The notes under the pieces were generated by a model, which was not told where the DNA came from, ran no database searches, and worked only from the letters and a program-made list of their open reading frames with translations. A program made the translations under genes and the position numbers. Below are positions 1-10,416 of a stretch of DNA of 57,092 bases, in pieces. This DNA is from Bacillus sp. REN3 (lineage in GTDB: Bacteria > Bacillota > Bacilli > Bacillales > Cytobacillaceae). Each line of letters opens with the position of its first letter. Position 1 is the stretch's first letter. The DNA lies in NCBI RefSeq assembly GCF_017912555.1, contig NZ_JAERSD010000027.1, positions 1 through 57,092 on the forward strand. Reading direction: 5' to 3'.

Positions 1-56
1 AGAAGACTATGTGTACATAGTTTATTTATGAGCCTTGCGGCTCCCCCAGTAAACCG
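1..56. other. Left-edge junction upstream of integrase
   Basis: Short non-coding stretch. It holds two small inverted repeats: a 6 bp stem at 7-20 and a GAGCC/GGCTC stem at 30-43. I see no Shine-Dalgarno site before the ATG at 57, and a TAG at 18-20 closes the integrase frame upstream. This is not a normal 5' end for an integrase and may be a deletion or rearrangement junction, or simply the place where the window cuts a degraded element. Confidence 0.5.
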
Positions 57-1214
57 ATGGATTTCGTCAATCGCCCCGCTTATATGTTTAATGCGTATCT
101 CGGCAAGGATCCACTCACTGGAAAAAAGAAACGAACCACACGGAGGGGCTTCAAGACAAAAAAGGAAGCAAATATTGCGCTATCTAAAATATTGGTGGAA
201 GTCGATGAACTTGGACTCCGCCAACATGATCAGATGACCTTCCAAGAAGTTTTTGAGGAATGGTTTAAGCAACATCGTAAAGAAGTAAAGCCAACTACAG
301 TGTATGCAATGGAGAGTAAATTCCGCCGGAGAATCCTCCCAGTCTTCGGTCCTTACAAAATGAAAGACATATCCCGATCCCATTGTCAAAAAGCTATTAA
401 CGCTTGGGCTCAGGAGCTTAAAACCTTCAATGATTATAAGATACAAGCAAACCTGGTCTTCCGATATGCCATGAAAATGGATATTATTAAGCGCAATCCG
501 ATGGATTATGTCACATTGCCGAAACTAAAACATGAAATGGAATATAATGCGGAATGGGAAGAGAAAAAGTATTACTACACGCGAGAAGAGCTCAGAAGCT
601 TCCTGGAGACGATTCAAGACGATGACATGGCATATACCATGTTTCGGTTACTCGCCTTCACAGGGGCACGCAAGGGGGAACTGTATGCCCTGCATTGGTC
701 GGACGTGGACTTCCAACATAAGTCAATCAGCTTAAAAAAGACCTTGATTCACACGAGCGGAAAAAAACAGCTACAGACATCAAAAACAAAGGCCTCTCGG
801 CGTGTGGTTAGCTTGGATGATGAAACACTCGCGATCTTAAAGAAATGGCGTAGCAAGCAAATACAGCGCTATTTGAAGTTAGAACTTGCCGCTCCTTTTC
901 AATCTGATAATAAGCAACCCATCTTTACGGTCTATAATCAGTTAAAACATGAAATGGATTATTGTCGACTGGCTTACTTAAATGAAAAGCTAGAAAGGAT
1001 ATATCTAAAGAACCCGGAGCTGCCACAAATAAATGTTCACGCCTTCCGGCATACACATGCCAGTTTGTTGTTTGCAGCCGGTGCTTCTATCAAAGATGTA
1101 CAAGCCCGTCTCGGCCATACAGATATTCAAACCACGATGGATATTTACACTCATGTGACCGATGAAGCGAAGGAGAAAACAGCCGAGATGTTCCAGAAGT
1201 ACATGAAATTTTAG
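57..1214 (+). CDS. int: Tyrosine recombinase / phage-ICE integrase, N-terminus altered
   Basis: Site-specific integrase of the phage/ICE type, 385 codons. Residues about 9-45 resemble the N-terminal arm-binding (AP2-like) domain, about 60-155 the SAM-like core-binding domain, and 170-385 the catalytic domain. The full catalytic set is visible: R205 (GARKGEL), K245 region, H328-x-x-R331, H354 (LGHTD) and nucleophile Y364. The family signature YMFNAYLGKDPLTGK begins at residue 9, but the first eight residues (MDFVNRPA) do not look like the usual start. No ribosome binding site precedes the ATG and a stop lies 12 codons upstream, so the native 5' end is probably missing. It is the only real plus-strand gene and converges on rpsI; no other mobile-element genes are visible. 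Confidence 0.9.
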   Translation: MDFVNRPAYMFNAYLGKDPLTGKKKRTTRRGFKTKKEANIALSKILVEVDELGLRQHDQMTFQEVFEEWFKQHRKEVKPTTVYAMESKFRRRILPVFGPYKMKDISRSHCQKAINAWAQELKTFNDYKIQANLVFRYAMKMDIIKRNPMDYVTLPKLKHEMEYNAEWEEKKYYYTREELRSFLETIQDDDMAYTMFRLLAFTGARKGELYALHWSDVDFQHKSISLKKTLIHTSGKKQLQTSKTKASRRVVSLDDETLAILKKWRSKQIQRYLKLELAAPFQSDNKQPIFTVYNQLKHEMDYCRLAYLNEKLERIYLKNPELPQINVHAFRHTHASLLFAAGASIKDVQARLGHTDIQTTMDIYTHVTDEAKEKTAEMFQKYMKF

Positions 1215-1218
1215 CTCG

Positions 1219-1239
1219 GGGTATTCAAAGGGTATTCAA
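1219..1239 (+). repeat. Pair of direct repeats after integrase
   Basis: The 10-mer GGGTATTCAA occurs at 1219-1228 and again at 1230-1239, an 11 bp period, just after the integrase stop. Short direct repeats in this position are typical of arm-type integrase binding sites or att-flanking sequence; that role is inferred. Confidence 0.5.
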
Positions 1240-1255
1240 TTCCAATTTTGGACAT

Positions 1256-1291
1256 GAAAAAGCCCTCCTTGCTCAAAAGAGCATAGAGGGC
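1256..1291 (-). terminator. rplM-rpsI intrinsic terminator
   Basis: Stem GCCCTC/GAGGGC at 1262-1267 and 1286-1291 with an inner GCTC/GAGC stem. On the minus strand it is followed by a run of five U. It lies 24 bp past the rpsI stop and ends the rplM-rpsI transcript. There is no comparable U-tract on the plus strand, so it would not serve the integrase well. Confidence 0.85.
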
Positions 1292-1314
1292 AAAACCTTG
1301 GTATATAAGGTTTA

Positions 1315-1707
1315 TTAACGCTTTGAGAACTGAGGTGCACGACGAGCGCCTTTAAGACCGTATTTCTTACGTTCTTTCATGCGGGCGTCACGAGTCAGAA
1401 GTCCTGCGCGCTTAAGTGTTGGACGGTATTCTGGGTCAGCTTGAAGCAATGCACGAGCGATGCCGTGGCGGATTGCGCCAGCTTGGCCAGTGTATCCACC
1501 GCCATTTACGTTTACAAGGATATCGTAGCTTCCAACGGTTTCAGTAGCAACAAGCGGCTGCTTAACTACTTCACGCAAAGCTGCGAATGGGATGTAGTCT
1601 TCGATTTCACGATTGTTGATGATGATTTTGCCAGTGCCTGGTACTAAACGAACTCGCGCAACGGAGCTCTTACGACGACCGGTACCGATATATTGAACCT
1701 GTGCCAA
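1315..1707 (-). CDS. rpsI: 30S ribosomal protein S9
   Basis: Ribosomal protein S9 (uS9), 130 aa, full length. It binds 16S rRNA in the head of the small subunit, and its C-terminal tail ending in SKR reaches the P-site tRNA. The conserved [12 protein letters not shown] start and the basic QFSKR end are present. The start is TTG with a strong GGAGG 8 nt upstream. It is the second gene of the rplM-rpsI operon, 20 bp after rplM. The 3' end is intact although an integrase lies just beyond; rpsI 3' ends are known integration targets in some firmicute ICEs. Confidence 0.98.
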   Translation of the reverse strand: MAQVQYIGTGRRKSSVARVRLVPGTGKIIINNREIEDYIPFAALREVVKQPLVATETVGSYDILVNVNGGGYTGQAGAIRHGIARALLQADPEYRPTLKRAGLLTRDARMKERKKYGLKGARRAPQFSKR

Positions 1708-1727
1708 GTTAATTACCTCCTTAATTA

Positions 1728-2165
1728 TTATCCGCGAAGTTCGTAAACTTCTGGTTGTTGTGCCTGATGTGGATGCTCATTGCCTGCATATACATGAAGC
1801 TTTTTAAACATTTGACGTCCAAGAGAGTTCTTTGGAAGCATGCCTTTGATAGCAAGCTCAAGCATTTTTTCAGCGTAGTTCGTACGCATTTCAAGAGCCG
1901 TTCTTTGCTTCAATCCGCCTGGGTGCATAGTGTGGCGGTAGTAGATTTTGTCATTCAATTTATTGCCTGTCAGTTCGATCTTGGAAGCGTTGATGATGAT
2001 GACGTGATCACCAGTGTCAACATGTGGTGTGTAAGTTGGTTTATGTTTACCACGTAGAATGGATGCAACTTCAGAAGCAAGGCGTCCAAGAGTCTTGCCT
2101 TCAGCATCCACTACGTACCATTTACGCTCGATATTGTTGGCATTTGCCATAAACGTTGTACGCAT
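1728..2165 (-). CDS. rplM: 50S ribosomal protein L13
   Basis: Ribosomal protein L13 (uL13), 145 aa, an early assembly protein of the large subunit. The sequence begins [20 protein letters not shown] and carries the family segment HTMHPGGLK and a C-terminus ending PEVYELRG, as in B. subtilis. ATG start preceded by GGAGGGAA. It is the first gene of rplM-rpsI, with its own consensus promoter (2273-2301) and a structured leader of about 100 nt that resembles the firmicute L13 leader, so autogenous control is likely. Confidence 0.98.
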   Translation of the reverse strand: MRTTFMANANNIERKWYVVDAEGKTLGRLASEVASILRGKHKPTYTPHVDTGDHVIIINASKIELTGNKLNDKIYYRHTMHPGGLKQRTALEMRTNYAEKMLELAIKGMLPKNSLGRQMFKKLHVYAGNEHPHQAQQPEVYELRG

Positions 2166-2266
2166 GAGGTTCCCTCCTAATTATTCACAAAAAATTCCAG
2201 TTCATTGGTTGAGTATATTATACACGATTAACTTTCCGGGGCTGATCGTGGGGTTAACACATACCA
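2166..2266 (-). promoter_or_regulatory. Candidate L13 leader (autoregulatory mRNA element)
   Basis: The leader between the rplM promoter and its start codon contains a perfect CACGAT/ATCGTG stem (2223-2228 with 2245-2250) closing a 16 nt GC-rich loop with a run of C residues. A conserved L13 leader RNA is known upstream of rplM in Bacilli; position and general form agree. I did not fold or align it. Confidence 0.6.
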
Positions 2267-2272
2267 TATGAT

Positions 2273-2301
2273 ATAATATCTTGTTGTCAAGCAAATGTCA
2301 A
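2273..2301 (-). promoter_or_regulatory. rplM-rpsI promoter
   Basis: SigA-type promoter: TTGACA at 2296-2301, 17 bp spacer, TATTAT at 2273-2278. It lies in the gap between truA and rplM and fires toward rplM. Confidence 0.85.
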
Positions 2302-2329
2302 CACCAGGATTAGTTGTCATAAGCTTTTT

Positions 2330-3091
2330 TTAAAATTTTTTTTCATCTTCATTTTGATAGAAAACTTCCCACAGGTACAATCCGTGCCCAGGCGCGGTCT
2401 TCCCTGCCTGTGTCCGATCTCTTTTTTCAATAAGGCTAGGGATATCCCCGGGTATCCTTTTCCCCGTACCGATCTCCAGGAGTGTCCCGACAAGGATCCT
2501 CACCATATTGTAAAGGAAGCCGTCACCGACAAACCGGATCACGAGCAGACCATTCTCCTCCAGAAGGTCGATTTCCCGCAAAGTCCTGACCCTGTCCTCG
2601 ACTTCGGATTTCGCCGAGCAAAAACTCGTGAAATCATGAGTTCCCAGCAGGTGTCCAATCGCTTCCTCCATCGCTGTGAAATCAAGCTTATAAGGAAACT
2701 GGTAGGCATAGTTCCGCTTGAATGGATCGCGGGTTTTCGATTGAAGGATAAAATAGCGGTATTCCTTGCCGACAGCATCGAACCTGGCGTGGAAGCCTGG
2801 TGCCGCAGCTTCGGCGGCCATGACCGCTATATCGGGAGGCAGCATGGAATTAAGTGCGGTCTGCCACCTGTCGGGTCCAAGCTCGAGCGGTGTATCAAAA
2901 TGGATCACCTGTCCTCTCGCATGGACGCCGGCATCTGTGCGGCCTGAGGCACTGACTCTTACACTTGCGCCTTTATGGAGCTTTCCCAGCGCTTTTTCGA
3001 TTTCACTTTGAACCGTCCTCTTTCCAGGCTGCACCTGATAGCCAGAAAAGCCAGTCCCGTCATATGCGATCGTGCATTTTAAACGCGGCAT
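2330..3091 (-). CDS. truA: tRNA pseudouridine(38-40) synthase TruA
   Basis: TruA isomerises uridine to pseudouridine at positions 38-40 of the tRNA anticodon arm. 253 aa. The catalytic aspartate is D53 in the motif [12 protein letters not shown]; the start [19 protein letters not shown] is typical. The start was set at the ATG at 3091, 8 nt after an AGAGGG site, instead of longer in-frame extensions that run into ecfT. The gene begins 5 bp after the ecfT stop and is the last gene of ecfA1-ecfA2-ecfT-truA, the same order as in B. subtilis. Confidence 0.97.
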   Translation of the reverse strand: MPRLKCTIAYDGTGFSGYQVQPGKRTVQSEIEKALGKLHKGASVRVSASGRTDAGVHARGQVIHFDTPLELGPDRWQTALNSMLPPDIAVMAAEAAAPGFHARFDAVGKEYRYFILQSKTRDPFKRNYAYQFPYKLDFTAMEEAIGHLLGTHDFTSFCSAKSEVEDRVRTLREIDLLEENGLLVIRFVGDGFLYNMVRILVGTLLEIGTGKRIPGDIPSLIEKRDRTQAGKTAPGHGLYLWEVFYQNEDEKKF

Positions 3092-3096
3092 CAGCA

Positions 3097-3894
3097 TTAC
3101 CCTCTTAATAAGACTAAAAGTATCGTAACTGCCAGCAGGAGCAAGATCATTCCTGTATCTGCCGCTCCCCATTTGAGCTGGCGGTATTTTGTCCGACCTT
3201 CCCCGCCTTTGTAGCCCCGGGCTTCCATTGCGACAGCCAGCTCCTCAGCGCGCTTGAACGAGCTGATGAACAAGGGGATCAGCAACGGGACAATCGCCTT
3301 TATCCGCTCCTTGATCGGCCCGCTGGAGTACTCTACGCCCCGGGCCGTCTGCGCTTTCATGATCTTGTCGGTCTCCTGCATCAGCGTCGGGATGAACCTG
3401 AGCGATATTGACATCATCAACGCCAGCTCATGGACCGGGAAACGGAGTTTCTTCAATGGATTGAGCAGCGTTTCCATCCCATCGGTGATTTCGATTGGCG
3501 TTGTTGTCAGCGTCAAAAGCGAGGTGATAAGAATCAGCAGGAAGAAACGCAAGGAAATAAAGATTCCCTGCCTGATTCCTTCTTCATATATCTTTAGCCA
3601 GCCCCATTCGAAAACAAGCTCGCCTTCCCTCGTCATGAAGATATGGAGCAAGAATGTGAACAGAACGAGCAACAAGATCGGTTTCAGGCCGCCGTATAGG
3701 AATCGCAGCGGAACCCTCGACAGGCCGACCATCAGCAGCGTATACGCAGCCAGCACGCCGTATGTCAGCGCGTTGTTCGCGATGAAGACGACGCAGACAA
3801 ACAAGAAAACGATGATCAGTTTCGAGCGGGGATCCATCCGATGTAGGATCGACTCTCCTGGCACATAACGGCCAAAAATCATTTTCTCCATCAT
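3097..3894 (-). CDS. ecfT: ECF transporter transmembrane subunit EcfT
   Basis: Membrane scaffold of energy-coupling factor (vitamin) importers. It joins the EcfA1/EcfA2 ATPases to exchangeable S-components. 265 aa, with several hydrophobic segments (about 25-60, 70-90, 105-130, 245-263). The two diagnostic cytoplasmic ARG motifs are present, AQTARGVEY and AMEARGYKG, which contact the ATPases. The start ATGATG overlaps the ecfA2 stop by 4 bp, indicating translational coupling. No S-component gene is in the window. Confidence 0.97.
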   Translation of the reverse strand: MMEKMIFGRYVPGESILHRMDPRSKLIIVFLFVCVVFIANNALTYGVLAAYTLLMVGLSRVPLRFLYGGLKPILLLVLFTFLLHIFMTREGELVFEWGWLKIYEEGIRQGIFISLRFFLLILITSLLTLTTTPIEITDGMETLLNPLKKLRFPVHELALMMSISLRFIPTLMQETDKIMKAQTARGVEYSSGPIKERIKAIVPLLIPLFISSFKRAEELAVAMEARGYKGGEGRTKYRQLKWGAADTGMILLLLAVTILLVLLRG

Positions 3895-4760
3895 TTCGGT
3901 CCGCCCCCTTTCAGGAACGCTGCGACCATGCTCGCAAGCACTTCCTCGGAAAGGGTGATTTTATCGAATTTCGTCTGGAATGTTTTTTCCATCTTCAGCT
4001 GAAGGCCGACTACTTCCGGCACGTCCAGTCCTAAATCGATCAGTGCCTCTGGGTTCGAAAAAATTTGATCTGGCGTTCCTTTCGTGAACACCTTCCCCTT
4101 ATGCATGACAACAATTTCATCCGCATAGCGGGCTGCGTCCTCCATGCTGTGCGTCACGAGCACAGTGGAGAGGTTCTTCTTTTTATGAAGGGTATAGAAT
4201 AAGTCCATGATTTCTTTTCGCCCGCGCGGATCAAGTCCCGCAGTCGGTTCATCAAGTACGATGACTTCCGGTTCCATGGCAAGCACCCCGGCAATCGCCA
4301 CTCGGCGCATCTGCCCACCGGATAGATCGAACGGCGACTTTTCGAGGATTTCATCTGGCAGGCCGACGAGCTTGATTGCAGCCCTCGTCCGCTTCTTTGC
4401 TTCATCTTCAGCAACACCGAAGTTCATCGGGCCGAAGCAAATATCCTTCTCGACGGTTTCTTCGAATAATTGATGCTCGGGAAACTGAAATACAATCCCG
4501 ACCTTTTCCCTTACGCTCTTCAGGTTCTTCTCTTTGCGGTTTGCCTTGATCTCCCTGCTGCCGATCAAGACCGATCCTTTCGTTGGCTTCAGCAGGGCAT
4601 TGAGATGCTGCAGGACAGTCGACTTGCCCGATCCGGTATGTCCAATGATCGCCATATAGGTGCCCGAAGGAATGTCGATCGATACATCTGAGATAGCCAG
4701 CCTTTCAAATGGAGAGTTTGCCTGGTAACGGTATTCTATATTTTTGAGTGAGATGTCCAT
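3891..4760 (-). CDS. ecfA2: ECF transporter ATP-binding subunit EcfA2
   Basis: ABC ATPase powering ECF vitamin uptake as a heterodimer with EcfA1. 289 aa. Visible motifs: Walker [10 protein letters not shown] near residue 40, Q-loop FQFPEHQ, signature LSGGQMRR, Walker [14 protein letters not shown] and switch histidine in VTHSMEDA. The C-terminal extension of about 60 residues is typical of EcfA. The 5' end overlaps ecfA1 by 25 bp and the 3' end overlaps ecfT by 4 bp. Confidence 0.97.
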   Translation of the reverse strand: MDISLKNIEYRYQANSPFERLAISDVSIDIPSGTYMAIIGHTGSGKSTVLQHLNALLKPTKGSVLIGSREIKANRKEKNLKSVREKVGIVFQFPEHQLFEETVEKDICFGPMNFGVAEDEAKKRTRAAIKLVGLPDEILEKSPFDLSGGQMRRVAIAGVLAMEPEVIVLDEPTAGLDPRGRKEIMDLFYTLHKKKNLSTVLVTHSMEDAARYADEIVVMHKGKVFTKGTPDQIFSNPEALIDLGLDVPEVVGLQLKMEKTFQTKFDKITLSEEVLASMVAAFLKGGGPK

Positions 4761-5575
4761 AACTCTGCCACCAGCTCTTCTTCGGTTAAATAGGATTTTG
4801 ATAGCCCGATTCCCTTTGATCGCAGCTTCTTGCTCATTTTGACCGGGAACGGGATATCGAGTCCGAGTTCAATCAATTCTTCATCCATTTGAAAAATTTC
4901 CTCAGGTCTGCCTTCCCGGTGAAGCTCTCCCTTATTCATTACGATGATCCGGTCCGCCTTCGCTGCTTCTTCAAGGTCATGGGTAATCGAGATGACCGTC
5001 AGGTTTTCCCTGCTTTTCAGCTCCCTGACCGTCTCGATCACCTCTGCCCGGCCGCGGGGATCGAGCATCGAGGTTGCTTCATCGAGAATGATGATGGATG
5101 GCTGCAAGGCCAGCACTCCGGCAATCGCCACCCGCTGTTTTTGTCCGCCTGATAGATGGTGCGGCTCTTGATTCAGAAAGGTTCCCATTTTGACTTTTTC
5201 AAGTGAGTCGTGCACGCGCTTGACCATGGTTTCCCTTGGTACTCCGTGATTTTCCAGACCAAAAGCCACATCATCCTGGACTGTTGTCCCAACGAATTGG
5301 TTATCAGGATTTTGAAAAACCATTCCTACATTTTTTCTTATTTCCCAGACAGTTTCTTCAGAAAGAGGAATCCCGCACACTGTGATGGTTCCTTCCTGTG
5401 GGAATTGCAGCCCGTTCAACAGTTTTGCAAGCGTGGATTTGCCCGAACCATTATGTCCGACAATGGCCAGCCATTCCCCTTCATTTATATCAAAACTGAT
5501 ATTTTTCAGGGCAGGGGGGTGCTGAGCATCATAACTGAAAGATACATCTTTTATCCTAACTAGAGGCTTGCCCAT
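4736..5575 (-). CDS. ecfA1: ECF transporter ATP-binding subunit EcfA1
   Basis: Partner ATPase of EcfA2, 279 aa. Motifs: Walker [11 protein letters not shown]-loop [10 protein letters not shown], signature LSGGQKQR, Walker [14 protein letters not shown] (Ala instead of the Pro of EcfA2) and switch SITHDLEEA. The start at 5575 is preceded by GAGGAGG at 6 nt; a longer in-frame extension has no homology and runs through a terminator, so it was discarded. The gene opens the ecfA1-ecfA2-ecfT-truA operon, which a long hairpin terminator separates from rplQ. Confidence 0.96.
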   Translation of the reverse strand: MGKPLVRIKDVSFSYDAQHPPALKNISFDINEGEWLAIVGHNGSGKSTLAKLLNGLQFPQEGTITVCGIPLSEETVWEIRKNVGMVFQNPDNQFVGTTVQDDVAFGLENHGVPRETMVKRVHDSLEKVKMGTFLNQEPHHLSGGQKQRVAIAGVLALQPSIIILDEATSMLDPRGRAEVIETVRELKSRENLTVISITHDLEEAAKADRIIVMNKGELHREGRPEEIFQMDEELIELGLDIPFPVKMSKKLRSKGIGLSKSYLTEEELVAELWTSHSKI

Positions 5576-5646
5576 CTCTGTCCTCCTCTCGACTCTTCGA
5601 TTCTCTCTATGCTCTACTATATCTTTTTTAAAAAAGCCCTGCATAC

Positions 5647-5722
5647 AAAAAAAGCCTGCACCTCTTCCCGGGCGGTTCGCATTCCGCAATCGATCGGTCC
5701 AACAGGACTGGGAAGAAGTGCA
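5647..5722 (-). terminator. Long stem-loop terminator after the S10-spc-alpha superoperon
   Basis: A 13 bp stem (5657-5669 with 5710-5722, one G-U pair) closes a loop of about 40 nt. On the minus strand it is followed directly by GGC and seven U (5647-5653). It sits between rplQ and ecfA1 and is the best candidate for the superoperon's end. Its outer sequence also resembles the dispersed repeat family described elsewhere. Confidence 0.7.
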
Positions 5723-5735
5723 TGAGCTAGACGAG
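5647..5735 (+). repeat. Dispersed GC-rich intergenic repeat, copy E (short)
   Basis: Begins with A-run then GC-rich sequence and ends with GAGCTAGAC, like copies near 21.6, 37.4, 38.9 and 51.5 kb, and in the same orientation. This copy is mostly one hairpin. Membership is by shared ends, so less sure than for A and B. Confidence 0.4.
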
Positions 5736-5993
5736 ACAGGCAGGAATGGCCCGGCAGGGGGGGCCACAGACTTCCACCCGCTACAGGACACCGGTACGCG
5801 GCATCCTAATTCCCTGGCTACATGGGGGCCAGGTGGGCCAATCCTTGATTAAGAGCCTGCTCATCATAACGCTCGTATTGGCTTGTGCTGCTTTTTCAGT
5901 TTTCAACAGAGCCAGGCTCTGAAAATATGAAAAAAGGGGATGAAACAAGTTTGTCTAAACTGTCCATCGCCCTTGCTTGAGTGTTTAATGGTA
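5736..5993. other. Non-coding spacer between rplQ and ecfA1
   Basis: Contains G-runs (for example near 5755-5765), several GGCC-rich inverted repeats, and a CAGAGCC/GGCTCTG near-palindrome around 5905-5920. I see no gene here. The stretch is more GC-rich than the flanking coding DNA near rplQ and looks like repeat-derived sequence. Confidence 0.5.
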
Positions 5994-6380
<387 letters not shown>

Positions 6381-6435
6381 TCATAAGCCGGCTGGATTCC
6401 AGCTGACAGCAAAATGCCTAGTTAACTGCAATTAA

Positions 6436-7380
6436 CTAGTCATCTTTACGTAAGCCTAAGCCTAGCTCATCTAGTTTTGCTTTTACTTCTTCTAATGATT
6501 TTCTACCAAGGTTACGCACTTTCATCATATCTTCCTCTGTCTTGTGAGCAAGCTCCTGGACAGTGTTGATGCCCGCGCGCTTCAGGCAGTTATATGAACG
6601 AACAGAAAGATCGAGTTCCTCGATAGTCATTTCAAGGACTTTTTCTTTTTGATCTTCTTCTTTTTCTACCATGATTTCGGCATTTTGAGCTTCGTCAGTC
6701 AGGCCGACAAAAATGTTCAAATGCTCAGTCAGGATTTTAGCTCCGAGTGCAATAGCTTCCTTTGGACCAGTGCTTCCATCTGTCCATACATCGAAAGTCA
6801 GCTTGTCAAAGTTTGTCATTTGCCCTACGCGAGTGTTTTCTACTTGATAAGATACACGGGAAACCGGAGTGTAGATGGAGTCAATCGGGATTACACCAAT
6901 TGGCTGGTCTTCACGCTTGTTCTGGTCAGCTGGCGTATAGCCTCGGCCTCTGCGTGCAGTCAAGCGCATACGCAATGCACCCTTCTTGGAAAGAGTCGCA
7001 ATGTGCAGATCTGGATTCAAAATCTCTACGTCACTGTCATGCGTGATGCTCTCAGCTGTAATCGGACCTTCGCCCTGCATATCGATTTCGAGTGTCTTCT
7101 CTTCATCAGAGTAGATTTTCAAAGCTAGTTTCTTAACATTTAAAATGATTGATGTAACATCTTCTACGACGCCTTCAATTGTTGAGAACTCATGAAGTAC
7201 TCCATCGATTTGAATCGATGTCACAGCTGCACCTGGGAGTGAGGATAATAGGATACGACGTAAGGAGTTACCCAAAGTTGTACCATATCCACGCTCAAGC
7301 GGTTCTACGACAAACTTGCCGTAATTGGCATCATCGCTGATCTCAACCGTTTCGATTTTTGGTTTTTCTATTTCGATCAT
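6436..7380 (-). CDS. rpoA: DNA-directed RNA polymerase subunit alpha
   Basis: Alpha subunit, 314 aa, the assembly platform of RNA polymerase and contact for UP elements and activators. The N-terminal domain (1-230) carries the [21 protein letters not shown] dimer region and the C-terminal domain (about 245-314) has [14 protein letters not shown] and [12 protein letters not shown] helix-hairpin-helix elements. A TTG one codon upstream is in frame, but the ATG at 7380, 9 nt after GGAGG and matching B. subtilis RpoA, is taken. Between rpsK and rplQ as in all Bacilli. Confidence 0.98.
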   Translation of the reverse strand: MIEIEKPKIETVEISDDANYGKFVVEPLERGYGTTLGNSLRRILLSSLPGAAVTSIQIDGVLHEFSTIEGVVEDVTSIILNVKKLALKIYSDEEKTLEIDMQGEGPITAESITHDSDVEILNPDLHIATLSKKGALRMRLTARRGRGYTPADQNKREDQPIGVIPIDSIYTPVSRVSYQVENTRVGQMTNFDKLTFDVWTDGSTGPKEAIALGAKILTEHLNIFVGLTDEAQNAEIMVEKEEDQKEKVLEMTIEELDLSVRSYNCLKRAGINTVQELAHKTEEDMMKVRNLGRKSLEEVKAKLDELGLGLRKDD

Positions 7381-7558
7381 CAAATATACCCTCCTTCAAA
7401 ACGTCGAAACCCCGGCTGGTCCTAAACCATACCGAAATTCCCCCATGTATACGTTCCCGTCTGTGCACAACAACTGGATTAACTATTTTTCTGTATTTTC
7501 AGCAAATGTTTGTATCATATCCCATTATAGACAGGAGTACAAAATCTATACAGAAAAA
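7381..7558 (-). promoter_or_regulatory. rpsK-rpoA intergenic, possible weak internal promoter
   Basis: A 178 bp gap, longer than its neighbours. The minus strand has TATGAT preceded at 17 bp by TTGTAC, and a separate TATAAT, near 7505-7540. The -35 match is poor (3 of 6), so an internal rpoA promoter is only a suggestion. Confidence 0.25.
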
Positions 7559-7948
<390 letters not shown>

Positions 7949-7972
7949 TTATTTGTTAACCTCCTTTACCGA

Positions 7973-8338
7973 TTATTTTTTCTTGTTAGCTACAGTCTTA
8001 CGAGGACCTTTGCGAGTACGTGCATTGTTCTTTGTGTTTTGTCCGCGAACAGGCAATCCACGACGATGGCGAAGGCCACGGTATGAACCGATTTCCATCA
8101 GGCGCTTGATGTTAAGGGAAACTTCACGGCGAAGGTCACCTTCAACCTTTAGCTTGTCGATGATATCACGGATTTTGTTCAGTTCATCTTCTGTCAGATC
8201 GCGTACACGAGTGTCTTCGGAAACACCAGCTTCAGCAAGTACTTTCTCAGCAGTTGGTCTGCCAATTCCAAAAATGTAAGTTAATGCAATTACTACACGC
8301 TTTTCACGTGGAATGTCTACACCAGCAATACGTGCCAT
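7973..8338 (-). CDS. rpsM: 30S ribosomal protein S13
   Basis: Ribosomal protein S13 (uS13), 121 aa, in the head of the 30S subunit, forming bridges to the 50S and touching P-site tRNA with its basic tail. Contains [19 protein letters not shown] at the start, the GIG helix-hairpin-helix segment and [24 protein letters not shown] upstream. Follows rpmJ. Confidence 0.98.
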   Translation of the reverse strand: MARIAGVDIPREKRVVIALTYIFGIGRPTAEKVLAEAGVSEDTRVRDLTEDELNKIRDIIDKLKVEGDLRREVSLNIKRLMEIGSYRGLRHRRGLPVRGQNTKNNARTRKGPRKTVANKKK

Positions 8339-8362
8339 TATAGATGCGCACCTCCTTTAATA

Positions 8363-8732
<370 letters not shown>

Positions 8733-8825
8733 GAACTAGTCTCCCTTCTTTGAGAACATTTACTATCCACCGTATGCTTCGCTGATGCAAAGCACAGCTT
8801 CCCTTTGGCCACAGCCTGTTCGGCA

Positions 8826-8853
8826 ATTTTATCAGACAAATTGATGAAGTCAA
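8826..8853 (-). promoter_or_regulatory. infA promoter, proximal
   Basis: TTGACT (8848-8853), 16 bp spacer, TAAAAT (8826-8831). About 95 bp upstream of infA. Would boost infA-rpmJ-rpsM-rpsK-rpoA-rplQ over read-through from the S10 promoter. Confidence 0.6.
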
Positions 8854-8867
8854 TACTCAACCGTATG

Positions 8868-8876
8868 ATTATAACA
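8868..8876 (-). promoter_or_regulatory. infA promoter, extended -10 type
   Basis: Perfect TGnTATAAT (8868-8876) without a convincing -35 box, placed just upstream of the proximal promoter. Together they form a likely tandem promoter for infA. Confidence 0.5.
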
Positions 8877-8963
8877 CAAATTGAGCATCCCGTCCGCAAT
8901 AAAACATCATTATTGGCCATTTTTTAAGACTTAAAACAGGTTTAAGTAATACGAACAGCTGAA

Positions 8964-9709
8964 TCAGACTTGAGTTAAAATCTCGAAGCCGGTTTCGGTG
9001 ATCGCGATGGTATGCTCGAAATGTGCACACACTTTACCGTCCACCGTTACAACAGTCCAATTATCGGCTAACGTTTTGACATAGCGGCTTCCTGCGTTGA
9101 CCATTGGTTCTACACATAGAACCATTCCAGGCCTCAGCCTTGGACCCCGGTTTGGAGGGCCATAATGAGGGACTTGCGGGTCTTCATGCAATTCTTTCCC
9201 AATACCGTGGCCGACATACTCGCGAACAATAGAAAAGCCTTGTGTTTCCACAAACGTTTGAATCGCATGGGAGATGTTCGATAGGCGTTCTCCTGGCTTA
9301 GCTTCCTTCAAGCCCCTGTAAAGGGACTCTTCTGTCACGTCCAATAGACGCTGGGCTTCATCATCAATCTTTCCAACCGGGTAGGTCCAAGCTGAGTCCC
9401 CATGGTACCCCTTGTACTTGGCACCGATATCGATGCTGATGACGTCGCCTTGATTCAAGACCCGTTTGCCAGGAATCCCGTGAACTAGTTCATTGTTGAC
9501 CGATGCACAGATGCTGCCGCTGAAACCGTTATACCCTTTAAAGGAAGGGGTTGCTCCATGTTTGCGGATCACTTCCTCGCCAATAGCATCCAGTTCTTTC
9601 GTCGTGATTCCAGGAGCAATATGCTTTTTCAGCTCCTCGTGGGTCAACGCGACGATGCGGCCGGCTTCCCGCATGATTTCTATTTCACGAGAGGTTTTGC
9701 AAATGATCA

Positions 9710-9710
<1 letters not shown>
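8964..9710 (-). CDS. map: Methionine aminopeptidase type I
   Basis: Removes the initiator methionine from nascent proteins. 248 aa, a type I enzyme without an N-terminal zinc domain. Metal ligands are visible: Asp in [12 protein letters not shown] (two), His in YVGHGIG, Glu in CVEPM and Glu in HFEHTIAI. The ATG overlaps the adk stop by one base (TAATG), so the two are coupled. SecY-Adk-Map-IF1 order is as in B. subtilis. Confidence 0.98.
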
Positions 9711-10372
<662 letters not shown>

Positions 10373-10416
10373 TCAGTCTCTATTTAAAGATTCAGGGAAC
10401 CAATGTCCCCTAAATC

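Larger units (their letters stand above)
8733..8963. other. map-infA spacer lacking the usual KOW gene
   Basis: In B. subtilis and relatives a small KOW-domain RNA-binding protein gene sits here. Reading the 231 bp in all minus frames I find no KOW-like protein, only the two infA promoter elements. A 68-codon frame from 8920 has no recognisable similarity and runs into infA. Confidence 0.6.

Noticed and set aside
2354-2947. 197-codon plus frame antisense to truA
   Set aside because: Shadow of truA, whose protein is unmistakable.
5568-5852. 94-codon plus frame upstream of ecfA1, and the N-terminal extension of the ecfA1 frame to 5791
   Set aside because: Both read through the long terminator hairpin; the EcfA1 family starts at the ATG at 5575.
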